Shown one piece after another: positions 33,072 through 43,152 of a DNA stretch of 64,000 nt. A program made the translations under genes and the position numbers. Every line of letters starts with the position of its first letter. The stretch's first letter is position 1. Origin of the DNA: Cutaneotrichosporon cavernicola (lineage: Eukaryota; Basidiomycota; Tremellomycetes; Trichosporonales; Trichosporonaceae); NCBI RefSeq assembly GCF_030864355.1, contig NC_083395.1, forward strand, positions 1,364,001 through 1,428,000, read 5' to 3'. The notes below the pieces were generated by a model. It was given only the letters and a program-made list of their open reading frames with translations. It did no database searches and was not told the origin of the DNA.

Positions 33072-34783
33072 ATGCAGCTCGGGCGCTATTCCGTCTCGAC
33101 ACTGCGTCCTGCACCCATCCTTGGTATCGCCTTCGGGCACGACGGTAAGGTCTTCGCTGTCGCCACCGAGACTGGCTATGAAGTCTGGCGCACCTTCCCC
33201 CTCGGCCTGCTGCGGCGTAAATGTGAGCGCGTCCATAGTTTATTCTGACTCCAGCACTTCCGGGCATGTTGGCGCGCGCCGTACCACTACCCGGCTCGCC
33301 GCTGCTGGCCCTCCAGGGTGGCGGGTCAGACCCGCTCTTCCCGCCAAACAAGGTTGTGCTGTACCATGACGTGCGCGGGGCAGCGGTCGCGGACCTCGAG
33401 TTCAGGTGAGCAAGTGACTCTTCGAAAGCTGACGGCAGCGAGCGTGTGCGCGGCATCGCTGTGCGACACCGCACCGTCGTCGTCGTATTGCTCAGGCGTG
33501 CGATCGCTTATGAGTACTCCCTGGAGAGCGGGTTCAAGCTCACCAAGCTCGGCGAGTGGGAGACGGCCGACAATGAGGCTGGCCTTATCGCGCTCGCCAC
33601 CGCTCCAGGCGCAACACTCCTCGCTCTTCCGGGTCGCCAAGCTGGGCATGTGCACCTGATAAACCTGCCTCCCTGTGGAGGGGCCAGTGCGCCTCCGGCC
33701 GCATTCCGCTCACCGTTCTTACTCGCGCACGCACACCCACTCTCCGCGCTCGCGTGCTCGGCGTCAGGAGCACATCTCTTGACGGCCAGCGAACGGGGCA
33801 CGCTTGTGCGCGTGTGGGATACAGCTAGAGGAGCGCAGGACAGTGAGCTGCGACGCGGCGTCGACCGCGCCGAGATCTGGGGACTGCAGTTCGAGGACGC
33901 CATCGACCTGCGTCCGCTTGACGGTGACCGCCGTCGCGACGCGCTCCGCCGCAAGGGCGGGCGCGTCGTGGGCTGGAGCGACAAGGGCACTGTGCACGTG
34001 TGGGCCGGCGGCGACGCGCCCATCAAACCCAAGGCGCAACCAATGCTGGGCCTCATGGTTGGCAAGGCGCTCTCTCTGTCCAAGAGCCTACCCAACTATT
34101 TCTCGTCCGCACCCAGTATAGCACAGTACTACCTTCCGCGCAAGAATCCGCACGCATTCGCCAGCACGATCGGGAGCGCAGTCGACGCCGCGGGTCTGCC
34201 AAGCATGAAGCTGAACGAGGATGGCGACAAGGAACCCGAGGAGCGCGAATGGGCCGAACACTACATCGTGGTCTGGATTGAAGTCGACGTCGAGGACGAC
34301 GAGGACGAGCCACCTCTCACAACTATCAGTGGCGCCCCGACGTCGTTTAGACCGAAGCGCTCCGCGTTAACCATGGGCTCGCGCGAAGAGCGAAGCTCTT
34401 TCGGCTCGGAAGGGACTAGTACGCGCACGGCGACGCCGCGCGGCGGACGCTCTGCCACACCCACCGCTGCCACAGTCAGCTCCGCCCTCGCACGAGAGCG
34501 GCGCTCGCCAACCGGTAGCGGCCGCCGCTCGAACGCCTCAACACCAATGGCCCAGAGTCGTGCTTCTCCCGTCCCACCCATAAGCTGGCGCAAGGCCAGC
34601 ACAGACTCTCACTCGACAGTCGTCCTGCGCCGCACTCATCGTGAGCGCCAGCTCGTCGTCGTCACCCACTCGGGCGACTGGTATCGCCTCCGCCTGCCTC
34701 GCAACACGGATGAGTTTGACGCAAGCACCAAGGCTGAACTTGTAGAGTACCGCCGCCTCGGTGTCGGGGGCGGTGGCTGGTAG
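33072..34783 (+). CDS. PROPPIN family phosphoinositide-binding beta-propeller (Atg18/Hsv2/WIPI)
   Basis: Three exons, 33072-33222, 33255-33405 and 33439-34783, encode 548 residues. Early blades show GIAFGHDGKVFAVATETGYEVW and LLALQGGG...PPNKVVLYHD, both typical of PROPPINs. The lipid-binding motif is ELRRG (237-241), the (F/L)RRG signature that grips PI3P and PI(3,5)P2. The L form recalls Hsv2. A Ser/Thr/Arg-rich low-complexity insert of about 110 residues (roughly 400-510) interrupts the last blades and is absent from short family members. PROPPINs act in autophagy and vacuole homeostasis. Which of the Atg18, Atg21 and Hsv2 groups it joins needs a tree. Convergent with UTP10 (139 bases). Confidence 0.87.
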
Positions 34784-34922
34784 ACATAGCAAGCTTGTTT
34801 CACTTTCCACCTCTCATTGTTGTACGCTGTTACATGCATGGTTGTAGTGTAGTTGATGATAGTACAGTTGTTTCCTAACGGACAGTGACGCCCGCGCGAG
34901 CTCGATGGTCGAGCCCGACTTT

Positions 34923-37900
34923 TTACTCGAGGTATTCCTTGAGCGAGCCAGTGACGCCCTCAATACGGGCGAGCACCTTGCGGGCGAGGCCCTCAACCTC
35001 GAGGTTCTCGTCCTCGAGGAGCTCGACGAGGAACTCGGCAACGGTCTCTGGCACGAACTGGATAAGCTCGTCAGAGTGGCGCTCCCACATAGCGTCGAGA
35101 GCGCGGAGGGTGGCCATGCGGGCCTTGGGCTCGTCGGCGCGGGTGGCAAGGCAGACAGTGCCGTTGACCTTCTTGAGCGTCGTCTCCGAGGTCGTAGCAG
35201 CCGCCAGAGCCGCAAGAGTCTTGGCAGGCGGCGAGTCTGCGCCAGCCGCAGCGACCGCGAGCTCGTCGTCGGTAAGCGCGAGCTGGGCAACGACAGCCGG
35301 GAGGAGCTTGAGCAGTCCGGCGTCGGTCCAGTACGCGCCATCGTCGACATCCATGCTCTTGGCGAGGACCGAGAGGAGGAGCGCCCAGAGACCGTAGTCG
35401 GCAACCTCTCCGGTCTTGTACGCCGCGAGGAGCTCGTCGACGAGCGGCAGCAACGTGGCCATGTACGGGGTAAGGAGGTGACGGAAGCGGTCCAGCAGGC
35501 CGTCCATGACGTGCAAGAGGATGATGCGGCGGGCGATGACATGCGCGTCCGCCACGCCGGCTGAGAGGTCGACGACAGCCCAGTCATACAGGCGCACGAA
35601 GAGAGGCTTGAACGCCGCGTCCGAGAGCTTGGTGACAAGCTCGAGGAAGCTGTTGATGGCGCTCGTCTCAACGCGGTCGACAGTGGCGAGCTCGAGCTTG
35701 GCGGCGGCGCGGTGGCGCAGGTCGAACACGTCGAGGAAGAAGGCGAAGAGCTGCTTGGTGAGGCCGGGCAGCACCTTGCGGTCGGCGTTGCGGAGGGCAT
35801 GGCGAAGGAGTGCGAAGAAAGCCTCGGTCGGTGCCGCATCGCCGCCCTTGATCGCCTTCCACAGGTCCATGACGACGGGGATGAGAGTCTTGGTCGGGAC
35901 GCGCTTGGCAGCCGCCGCGATGAGCGTCGCCGAAGCGGCCTCGTCCGCGCCGCGGTAGGCGGCAGCAGCGCCCAGAAGCGAGACAAGCTGCTTGGACGAG
36001 ATAAAGGTCGGGACGGTCTCGACGAGGGCGGCGAGAGCACCGAACGCCGCAGCGGCGGTGAGGGGCTCGGTTGAGCCGATGAGCGAGAGGCACGCGTCGA
36101 GGATCGCCTGGACAAAGGGGATGGTGCGCGAGCCGAGGCGACGGATGAGGGCCGAGAGGAGAGTGAGGATGCCAGCTGCACAATCGGCGTCGGCAGCGCG
36201 GGCAGCCTTGACAACGGGGTTGACGATTGCCGCGAGCGCCGAGTCCTCCGAAGGAATAGCGGTGGCGACGACGCGCTCGAGCGCGCGCAGGGCGTGCTGT
36301 CCGCTGGGACCGTCGAGGAGCCCCGCGGACTTGGAGATGATTGTCGCCATCGACTTGGAGCGCTGGCGGAGCTCGGGCTTGATGAGGGCGAGGCGCTGGC
36401 TGAAGAGGTCGAGCGAGCGGTTGATGTCAGCCTCGGTGTCGGTTGCGAGGATCTGGGCCGTGATCTCGAGGAACGAGTCGACCGAGAGGAGGCGCATGAC
36501 GCTGCCAAGTGCCACCTCGAGGTGCTCTGAGGCCTCGTCGTCGTCGAGCTCGGGCGCAAGAGCAATGAGATTGCGCACGATCTTCTCGAGCGATGCCTGC
36601 GGGCACACCTTGCCCAAAAGGCCACGGGCAAAGCCGCCGGCCAGGAGGAGAAGGGTCGAGGCCGTCTGCTCTCCGACAGGGAGGAATGTGGGCCCCTCTT
36701 CCTCCTCGTTCTCGGTGGCGCTGGTGGCTTCGTTGATGATATCGAGGAGAGCCTCGGTGCGGACCGCGGCAGGGAACGAAGCCGCCAGCGAAAGAGGCAG
36801 CTCGATGGCGTCGGCCTTTCCACGCGTGGCGAGGAGCATGCACACTGGCGCGAGGAAGTCGTCGGCACCGAGGCTCTTGACCAGGTGCACGAAGAACGGC
36901 AGGGTGCGGTGCTTGGGCAGGCGGCCGGCCATGTCTGTGAAGATCGACAGGAAGGCGAGACTCTGCGTGTACAGCTCGTGCTTGGTGGCCGCCTTGTCCT
37001 TGAGCGACGCAGTCATGACAGGCACAATACGCTCGACCGTCTTCTCGACCACGCCGAACGAGTACGCGTCGTCGCGCTGCAGCTCCGAGCTGCCCATGAA
37101 CGTGAAGATGGGCATGACGTTGTGGAGGACAGAGTCGGGGATGAGACGCGCAAGCTCGGACGCGACGAGGAGGGCACGCTGCGCGGTGCGAGGGTTTGAC
37201 GACGCGCGGATAACCTTGACGATCGCTTCGATGCCAACGCGCGCGCGCATAATCTCACCAGCATCCTGGATCTTCTCGAGCTGGGCGAGCGTCGCACCGA
37301 GCACCTCCTGCTCGAGGTAGTCGACACCCTCCTTGATCGACTGGCGCTTGGAAAGCACTGCGGAGAGAACACCCATGAGCACGGCGACGAGGTTGGCGTC
37401 GCCGGGCAGGTCCTTCCAGTCGCGCGAGGTGATGAATACGGTGAGGTCGGCGATCGCCTGTTCGGTCGTGTCGGCAGCATCGTCGTGCTTGACTTTCTTG
37501 CTGCGAGGGTGCGAGGCCTCGAGGGGCTCCAGGAGCGCCTGGATTGTGCTGCTGGCCTCGACAGTGCTGAGGGGCAGCTGGGCGAGAGTCTCCTTCGACG
37601 CAAACTTGTCGTTGATGGGAAGCGCATGCAAGGACTGGATGAGCTTGACAATGTACTGGACCTTCTGGGTTGGGCGGAGGGCCGCAAAGAGCCCGTCCGC
37701 CATGCGCTGCAAGGACAGAGCGCGGATCTCGAGGCCAGTACCAGCGCACTCGTCCTCGAGAGCGAGGAGGAACTTCCACGGCTCGCCCTCCTCGCTGGTG
37801 ACAGCGGCGGCATTGCGAGCGTTGAACGAGTTGAATACGAGCTCGAGGTACTCTGCGCGGTGGGAGGCCGGGAGGCTAGCGAGCCACTTGTCCTCGTCGT

Positions 37901-40850
37901 TGCTCGAGTCGAGGAGCGGCTGGAGAAGAGGTAATGCCCCCTGAAGGCACGAGATGTTGACGGCGCGGTCGAGGCTGGAGAGGAGTGCGCGACGAGGGCT
38001 GTCGGCACGCCAACCGAGGACGTGGGACATGAGCCAGTCGACAACGCCGCGGCGGTACAGCATGTCCTTCCGGCCGTTCTTGCTCTGCAGGTCGAGCTGC
38101 TGACCCTGTACAAGGGCCAGGCGGCTCGCGTCAATCACCATCTCGTCAAGAGCACGCGTGATTGTCTCCAGGTACTTGGTGAGGTCGGACTGCTTGAGAA
38201 GCTGAGTGAGGCCCGAGCGAGAGCCGTAGATAGACTCGAGCGCGTAGATGTCGGCGTTAGACGACTGGGGAGTCGCCGAAATGGCGCGCACAAGAGCGGC
38301 AGCCGCCTGACGGACGGGCTTGGCCTCGTCCTGGAGTGCGATGAGGGTCGCAGGGATGACGAGCTGGAAGTCGGTAGACTTAGCGCTGGTGTACGCCTTG
38401 ACGAACGCCTCAGCGTGGCGGAGAGCCGCAATGCGGAGTGCAGAGATGATCTCTGGGTTCGTCCACACGGAGGCAAGGAAGACGAGTGCGTCCTCACCGA
38501 GCTGGGTGAATACCGAGTGGAGAAGATGCTTTGCGACGGCCGTGGAAAGGTTGGAGCTGTTCGCCCAGCGGTAGAGCGCCTCGGCGATGATGCGGGTCTG
38601 GCCCTCTGGGGACGAGGCATCAACGTCACCGAGCACAGTTGTAAGGATGTTGGGCGAGGGAGGAACTGCGACAGCCGAAGTCAGGAGCGCAAGGTAGACG
38701 CGCTGCTGCGTCTTGCCCGCCGAGGGCTTGTGGACGACTGCCTTGATGAGGTTGTCGCTGAGAGGCGTCTCGATGTCCTCGACATCGCGCAGGGCCTGGC
38801 CAGCGAGGAACGTCTCGAGCGCAGCGAGCGAGCGCACAGCCACAACGTGCTGGTACCCGCCAGCGCTAGCAACGAGCTGGGCGAGCGTAAGGGCCGCGAG
38901 GAAACGGGCGTTGCGGGAGACCGAGGTGAGTGTGGCGACAAGGGTGTCGACTCGTGCTCCGATGTCACCGCTGGACGCGATGGCCGCCGCGAGGTTGTTG
39001 ATGAGGTCCTGGTTGAACTTGACGAGCACGTCCTTTGACGCGTTGAGGGGAATATCTCCCTTGACACGGTCGAGCAAGCGGCACGCCTTGACAACCGCGG
39101 GCCACTGCTCGGGGCCGAAGACGCGGCGCTCCTCTGTGGAAAGGAGATTGGGGAGCAGAAGCTGCTCAAACACCTTGCGCTCGTCCTCAGGCTTGGTGAC
39201 GTGGGCGCCAATGAAGGCGAGGTGGAGGCTGAGCGCGTCCCGCTCGACCTTGACCGCCGCGAACGTGGGCGCAACGATGTCAACATAACTCAGGCCCGTG
39301 AGGAGGGCGAGGAGGAGCTCGGGCTTTGCGTAGACGGCCTCGAGGACTGCAGGCTCGGTATCGCGTAGACGCGCCACGATCGCGGTCTGCGCCGACTGGA
39401 GGTCCTCATCGTCCTTGAGGATCTCTGCAGCATTGGCTGCAGTGAGGTTCGCAGCCTCGGCCACGGCGTACATCTCGCGAACACCACTAACGCGGTCAGA
39501 GACGTCGGCAGAGTGGACGTCAACGAAGGCCGTCTCGGCGCTTGACCACTGCACAAGCGCAGGGTCGACAGTACCAGCCTCAAGGACGGCGTTGTCGATG
39601 ATGTGAGGGTGGCGCTGCTTCAGAACACTGAGGAGCGCCCGCGCAGTCTCGTGCTGGTCGGCCGGAGCGGCGAGAAGCTTAGCCGCCAGGACGTTGACGA
39701 CGGAAACCGGGAGGGCGGTGTGGTCGACGAGGGTGGTCAGGACGTCCTTGGCCTCGGCGACGTCGTCACCGAGCGCGCCAACGACAGCCTGCATTGCGGT
39801 CTCGAAGCCGTACTTCTCCATCGCGGCGATGAGCAGGCCGCCGAGCTGGGGGATGGAGGTGAGGTGCGCCGCGGCACCGTGGCTGAAGCCGGCGAACGAT
39901 TTGCGCTGGTCTAGGACGACGAGCGTCGTGAGGAGGCGCTGACCGGAGTCCGCACCTGTGGCTGGTGTGAGGAGAGCGTCGGCGATGGCGGCGAATGGCG
40001 CCTCGGCGAGGTAGACTGTGCGGGTGAGGAGCACGAGCGGGGCATACACGGCAGCGTTGACCTCGGGGCCGGCCTTGTGGGCGGAAAGGAGGAAGGCGAA
40101 TGCCTCAACTAAGAGCTTGACGACGCCCTCTGGCATGCGGCCGCCAGCGCCAGTACGCGCACGCTGGATGAGATCGACGAGCGTCGCGCTCCAGAAGGCA
40201 AGGAGGGCGCGGTGGGTAACACCTTCCTCGAGGGCAGCCTGGACGCTCCCAACGAGGTTGCTGAGGAGGCGGAGGCTAGGGTCGCGTGCCGATGACACAG
40301 CGTTGGTGATGTACTCTCTGGGCACTGGCTGGGCCTTCTTGATGAGTGGGGCGAAAGGGGCGTGGTAAGGCGAGCTCTGGGGAAGGGAGAGGATGGCGAG
40401 CATGCGCGCAAAGTTCTGCGAGTCATGGTAGGGAAGGAAGGTCTGAAGAAGCGCTTCGGAGTTCATCTCGTGTACGCGGAAGCGACGGACCAGCCACTCG
40501 ACGCACTTGCCTCCGGCCATGATGCCGATCCACCGCCCAAGACGGCGGAGACAGCGTTCGAGCGTCACATCGAGTGCGGCATTTTCTTCGGCGCTGAGTA
40601 TCATGCGGTCGATACGACGAGCAGTGTCAGAGAACAGCTCGTCCTCAAACGCCTCCATTCCGGGGTCGAGCTGGAGGAGCTCCTCGAAGCCGGAGAGGCC
40701 GAGGGCGTGAACGGCATCGAGGTCTTGTTCAGCCGCGACGGCGATGGGGAAGAGGTAGGATTTGGAGGATGGCGCTCCGGTGCGGGACGTCAGGCGGTCC
40801 GCATCGAGCGACGCGATGTTCGCGAGCTGGCTCGCGAGCGCGGACGGCAT
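34923..40850 (-). CDS. UTP10: U3 snoRNP / SSU processome protein Utp10 (HEATR1)
   Basis: A single 5928-base open frame encodes 1975 residues without any intron. The N-terminus (SALASQLANIASLDADRLT, then SYLFP and GFEELLQLDP) is the family signature, followed by RWIGIMAGGKCVEWLVRRFRVHEMN. The rest is built of HEAT-like helices with alternating Leu/Ala, and the C-terminus contains FKPLFVRLYDW and the final VLARIEGVTGSLKEYLE. Utp10 is in the t-Utp/UtpA complex that binds nascent pre-rRNA and is needed for 18S maturation. Absence of introns in the longest gene of the window is unusual, since neighbours carry one to seven. It shares a 197-base divergent promoter with PKR1. Confidence 0.96.
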   Translation of the reverse strand: MPSALASQLANIASLDADRLTSRTGAPSSKSYLFPIAVAAEQDLDAVHALGLSGFEELLQLDPGMEAFEDELFSDTARRIDRMILSAEENAALDVTLERCLRRLGRWIGIMAGGKCVEWLVRRFRVHEMNSEALLQTFLPYHDSQNFARMLAILSLPQSSPYHAPFAPLIKKAQPVPREYITNAVSSARDPSLRLLSNLVGSVQAALEEGVTHRALLAFWSATLVDLIQRARTGAGGRMPEGVVKLLVEAFAFLLSAHKAGPEVNAAVYAPLVLLTRTVYLAEAPFAAIADALLTPATGADSGQRLLTTLVVLDQRKSFAGFSHGAAAHLTSIPQLGGLLIAAMEKYGFETAMQAVVGALGDDVAEAKDVLTTLVDHTALPVSVVNVLAAKLLAAPADQHETARALLSVLKQRHPHIIDNAVLEAGTVDPALVQWSSAETAFVDVHSADVSDRVSGVREMYAVAEAANLTAANAAEILKDDEDLQSAQTAIVARLRDTEPAVLEAVYAKPELLLALLTGLSYVDIVAPTFAAVKVERDALSLHLAFIGAHVTKPEDERKVFEQLLLPNLLSTEERRVFGPEQWPAVVKACRLLDRVKGDIPLNASKDVLVKFNQDLINNLAAAIASSGDIGARVDTLVATLTSVSRNARFLAALTLAQLVASAGGYQHVVAVRSLAALETFLAGQALRDVEDIETPLSDNLIKAVVHKPSAGKTQQRVYLALLTSAVAVPPSPNILTTVLGDVDASSPEGQTRIIAEALYRWANSSNLSTAVAKHLLHSVFTQLGEDALVFLASVWTNPEIISALRIAALRHAEAFVKAYTSAKSTDFQLVIPATLIALQDEAKPVRQAAAALVRAISATPQSSNADIYALESIYGSRSGLTQLLKQSDLTKYLETITRALDEMVIDASRLALVQGQQLDLQSKNGRKDMLYRRGVVDWLMSHVLGWRADSPRRALLSSLDRAVNISCLQGALPLLQPLLDSSNDEDKWLASLPASHRAEYLELVFNSFNARNAAAVTSEEGEPWKFLLALEDECAGTGLEIRALSLQRMADGLFAALRPTQKVQYIVKLIQSLHALPINDKFASKETLAQLPLSTVEASSTIQALLEPLEASHPRSKKVKHDDAADTTEQAIADLTVFITSRDWKDLPGDANLVAVLMGVLSAVLSKRQSIKEGVDYLEQEVLGATLAQLEKIQDAGEIMRARVGIEAIVKVIRASSNPRTAQRALLVASELARLIPDSVLHNVMPIFTFMGSSELQRDDAYSFGVVEKTVERIVPVMTASLKDKAATKHELYTQSLAFLSIFTDMAGRLPKHRTLPFFVHLVKSLGADDFLAPVCMLLATRGKADAIELPLSLAASFPAAVRTEALLDIINEATSATENEEEEGPTFLPVGEQTASTLLLLAGGFARGLLGKVCPQASLEKIVRNLIALAPELDDDEASEHLEVALGSVMRLLSVDSFLEITAQILATDTEADINRSLDLFSQRLALIKPELRQRSKSMATIISKSAGLLDGPSGQHALRALERVVATAIPSEDSALAAIVNPVVKAARAADADCAAGILTLLSALIRRLGSRTIPFVQAILDACLSLIGSTEPLTAAAAFGALAALVETVPTFISSKQLVSLLGAAAAYRGADEAASATLIAAAAKRVPTKTLIPVVMDLWKAIKGGDAAPTEAFFALLRHALRNADRKVLPGLTKQLFAFFLDVFDLRHRAAAKLELATVDRVETSAINSFLELVTKLSDAAFKPLFVRLYDWAVVDLSAGVADAHVIARRIILLHVMDGLLDRFRHLLTPYMATLLPLVDELLAAYKTGEVADYGLWALLLSVLAKSMDVDDGAYWTDAGLLKLLPAVVAQLALTDDELAVAAAGADSPPAKTLAALAAATTSETTLKKVNGTVCLATRADEPKARMATLRALDAMWERHSDELIQFVPETVAEFLVELLEDENLEVEGLARKVLARIEGVTGSLKEYLE

Positions 40851-41047
40851 GGCGTCTTTTGTGGGTTGAAAGGTGGTTTAGGCAGTGACAGAATGTTGAT
40901 GAGGATGGCCGATCACTCAAAGTTGAACTTTTGACGACACGTGGACGGAGATCGGGCATCTCCGTGGCTCATGCGTGTTCTTCATCTACGATCCGGCGAT
41001 GACGAGAGTCTACAAACCCGAACGTGTTATGCATCGCCCTTGTCAGT

Positions 41048-41573
41048 ATGGTCACAACGAACTCGCCATCGGGTTCATCGACGTCTTCGTCGCCGGTACA
41101 GAAGAACGTCGCACTTGAGAATGACTTTGCGGTTTCTCCGGCAACAGAGGCGCCGGGCTTCGCCGACCTCCTCGTCAAGTCTATCTTTGAGGTGAGCTAG
41201 CCAGGTGTCCTCGCAAGCTGACATGAAGCCCGGAGCGAACGCGGCTGTTGTCATGGGTCAGTACTTATCAGATGGGCTGAACTCGCACGCGATCTGACAC
41301 CAGCAATGAATGTCTGCTTCTTCCTCCTGGTCATCACTCTCGTCGGCCTGGCGGCCATCACTAACTGGGACTGGCACGTCCTGGCCCTCCTGACCACGTC
41401 GGTCATCCTGTGGGCTGCAATGGTCTGGTACGTATGGCTCTGCCATTTGCACTGACATCAGGTTCATCATGATGGCCACGGCGGTGCAAACCAACCCCGA
41501 GAACATGCCCAACACGGACATGACGATCCCAGCCGACGACGCGTCGCCACCAGAAACGCGCAAGGACCAATAG
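41048..41573 (+). CDS. PKR1: V-ATPase assembly factor Pkr1
   Basis: Four exons, 41048-41191, 41229-41256, 41304-41427 and 41462-41573, encode 135 residues. After a Ser-rich N-terminus comes the conserved ATEAPGFADLLVKSIFEPG block. Two membrane spans follow (NVCFFLLVITLVGLAAI and WHVLALLTTSVILWAAMVWFI) and a short acidic tail. Yeast Pkr1 sits in the ER and helps assemble the V0 sector. Exon 2 is only 28 nt. Introns end CTGACATGAAG, CTGACACCAG and CTGACATCAG. The stop lies only 15 bases from the LIN1 stop on the other strand, so the 3' UTRs must overlap. Confidence 0.9.
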
Positions 41574-41588
41574 AGGTATATGCATAGA

Positions 41589-42938
41589 CTACTTCTTCTC
41601 CACGACTGCATCCCACGTGCCCCACGGCTGCTCCTCAACAGGGTTGACAACGTGCACCTCGATGTTCTCGCAGTTGGGCCCGAAGAAGCCCGTGGCCTTC
41701 CACCCGCGCAGCTGAAGCAGGCTGAATGGGCCTGGTGTCAGCTTTGAGTAATGTGTCAGCTTACCGAACACCTCGCGCTCGACAGGCCGCTGGTCCTCGG
41801 GGAGCGTGCGAAGGTAGGCGAGCGAGAAGCGGTACTGGAATGCGCGGTTGACTGATGGTGGTCTTGCTGGCGCCGCCGCCGATGCTGTCTCCTCACGAGG
41901 GAGCATGCGCTGGACCGCCTCGCGCGAGAGCGAATACACGTCCAACTGCCCAATGGCCTGGAGGCTGGACACGATGGCAGTGAGTCGTCCGAATGGCGAG
42001 CCGTGCTCGGGGTCGGCAGTGTCGATGGCCATTGCAGCCTTGCGCTCGCGCTGGCGCTCAGCCCACGACTTCTTCCTCTTCCCGACCTCCTCCTTGCGGC
42101 GCTTGGTCTCGGCCTCGCCGCCTAAGCGCTGCAGTGCCTCAAGCACTGTCTCGCCACGTTCCATGAGCTGTACGGCGTTGCGCATGAGCTGGTGCTCGCG
42201 CTCCTCGCTGCCCTCGCCAACAGCGAGCTCAGTTTCGCGAGCCTCGCGCTCCCTCTCGACCCTCTCGCGCTCGCGGTGCGCTCGGCGCGCCTTCTTGATC
42301 GCGTCCTTGTCCGCCCCGTCTAACCAGTGGTCGTGTTGCTCGTGCGGATCCTTTTCGTTCTCGACGTACGTCTCACCGCCCTCGGTGAAGCGTCCCTCCT
42401 CGAATTCCTTCTTCATGTTGAAGGGTGTGATCTCGACGCCCATCGACCCATCTAAGCCGGTCCCCGGCTCCTCCGCCTCCGAGTCCGAGTCCTCGTTGTC
42501 GGCTCGCTTGAACCGCTTCCCCTCCCCATTGTCCAAGTCCTCCTGGCCCTCGACGTCGCGCAAATCCATGAACTCCTTGTTCTTCTCTTTCTCCTTGTCC
42601 TTCCCCTTGCCTTCGTCGTCATCGTCCCCGAACATGTCGACGTCGTCGTCGTCGTCGGCTTCCTCCTTTGGCCGCCGACTGGGCACCACGCTCTCCTCGT
42701 CGTTGGACGAGTCGGACCCATAGCCGCTCTGGTCGCGCAGGGCTGCGCGCTCCCGCTTCTTTGCGTTACGACTTGTCTCGGTGATGTCAGCCTCGAGGAA
42801 CTGGTCATCTACTCCGTCATTGGACGCCGAGCCGGGCGAGCGCGCACGCCTCGATGGCCCAGCCTCGGATTTCGGCTCAGCGAAGCGTGTCCGCTTGGGT
42901 GCACCGGATGGGTCGCCTCCAGTCCGTTTGACAGGCAT
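41589..42938 (-). CDS. LIN1: GYF-domain spliceosomal protein Lin1 / CD2BP2 (U5-52K)
   Basis: Two exons, 41765-42938 and 41589-41731, encode 438 residues. The N-terminal half is acidic and Lys-rich (DDDDDVDMFGDDDDEGKGK). The conserved ITPFNMKKEFEEGRFTEGGETYV and HDHWLDGADKD match the CD2BP2 family. The C-terminus is the GYF domain, with GPFSLLQLRGW and GFFGPNCENIEV. A 33-nt intron (41732-41764) has a good GTAAGC donor and CTGACACCAG acceptor. It contains no stop and is a multiple of three, so retention would add 11 residues just before GPFSL. Removing it gives EVFGPFSL, the normal GYF spacing. The protein is a U5 snRNP component in other eukaryotes. Confidence 0.93.
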   Translation of the reverse strand: MPVKRTGGDPSGAPKRTRFAEPKSEAGPSRRARSPGSASNDGVDDQFLEADITETSRNAKKRERAALRDQSGYGSDSSNDEESVVPSRRPKEEADDDDDVDMFGDDDDEGKGKDKEKEKNKEFMDLRDVEGQEDLDNGEGKRFKRADNEDSDSEAEEPGTGLDGSMGVEITPFNMKKEFEEGRFTEGGETYVENEKDPHEQHDHWLDGADKDAIKKARRAHRERERVEREREARETELAVGEGSEEREHQLMRNAVQLMERGETVLEALQRLGGEAETKRRKEEVGKRKKSWAERQRERKAAMAIDTADPEHGSPFGRLTAIVSSLQAIGQLDVYSLSREAVQRMLPREETASAAAPARPPSVNRAFQYRFSLAYLRTLPEDQRPVEREVFGKLTHYSKLTPGPFSLLQLRGWKATGFFGPNCENIEVHVVNPVEEQPWGTWDAVVEKK

Positions 42939-43152
42939 AGTAGGTGGTGGGGTATATGATGGGATGTCGAGTCGTTATTCTGAGCGGCGAATGTCAACAT
43001 TCAGCTTGGGTGGAGCGGGAGCAAAATGCGTCTGACGTCGATGGCCCACCCCCTAGCTAACTGCACCGAGGACATGAACGCCGAGGTGGTATGCATGCGG
43101 CACCTCGGGTTCAAATACAATACATATCGGGTCCTTCTCCATCTGTCTATTT

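Noticed and set aside
34814..36868. 684-residue minus-strand open frame inside UTP10
   Set aside because: It is a Ser/Arg/Pro-rich alternate frame of the GC-rich UTP10 coding sequence, which has clear homology in its own frame.
35992..37320. 442-residue + strand open frame antisense to UTP10
   Set aside because: Arg/Ser/Ala-rich composition and exact overlap with UTP10 mark it as a shadow of third-position GC bias.
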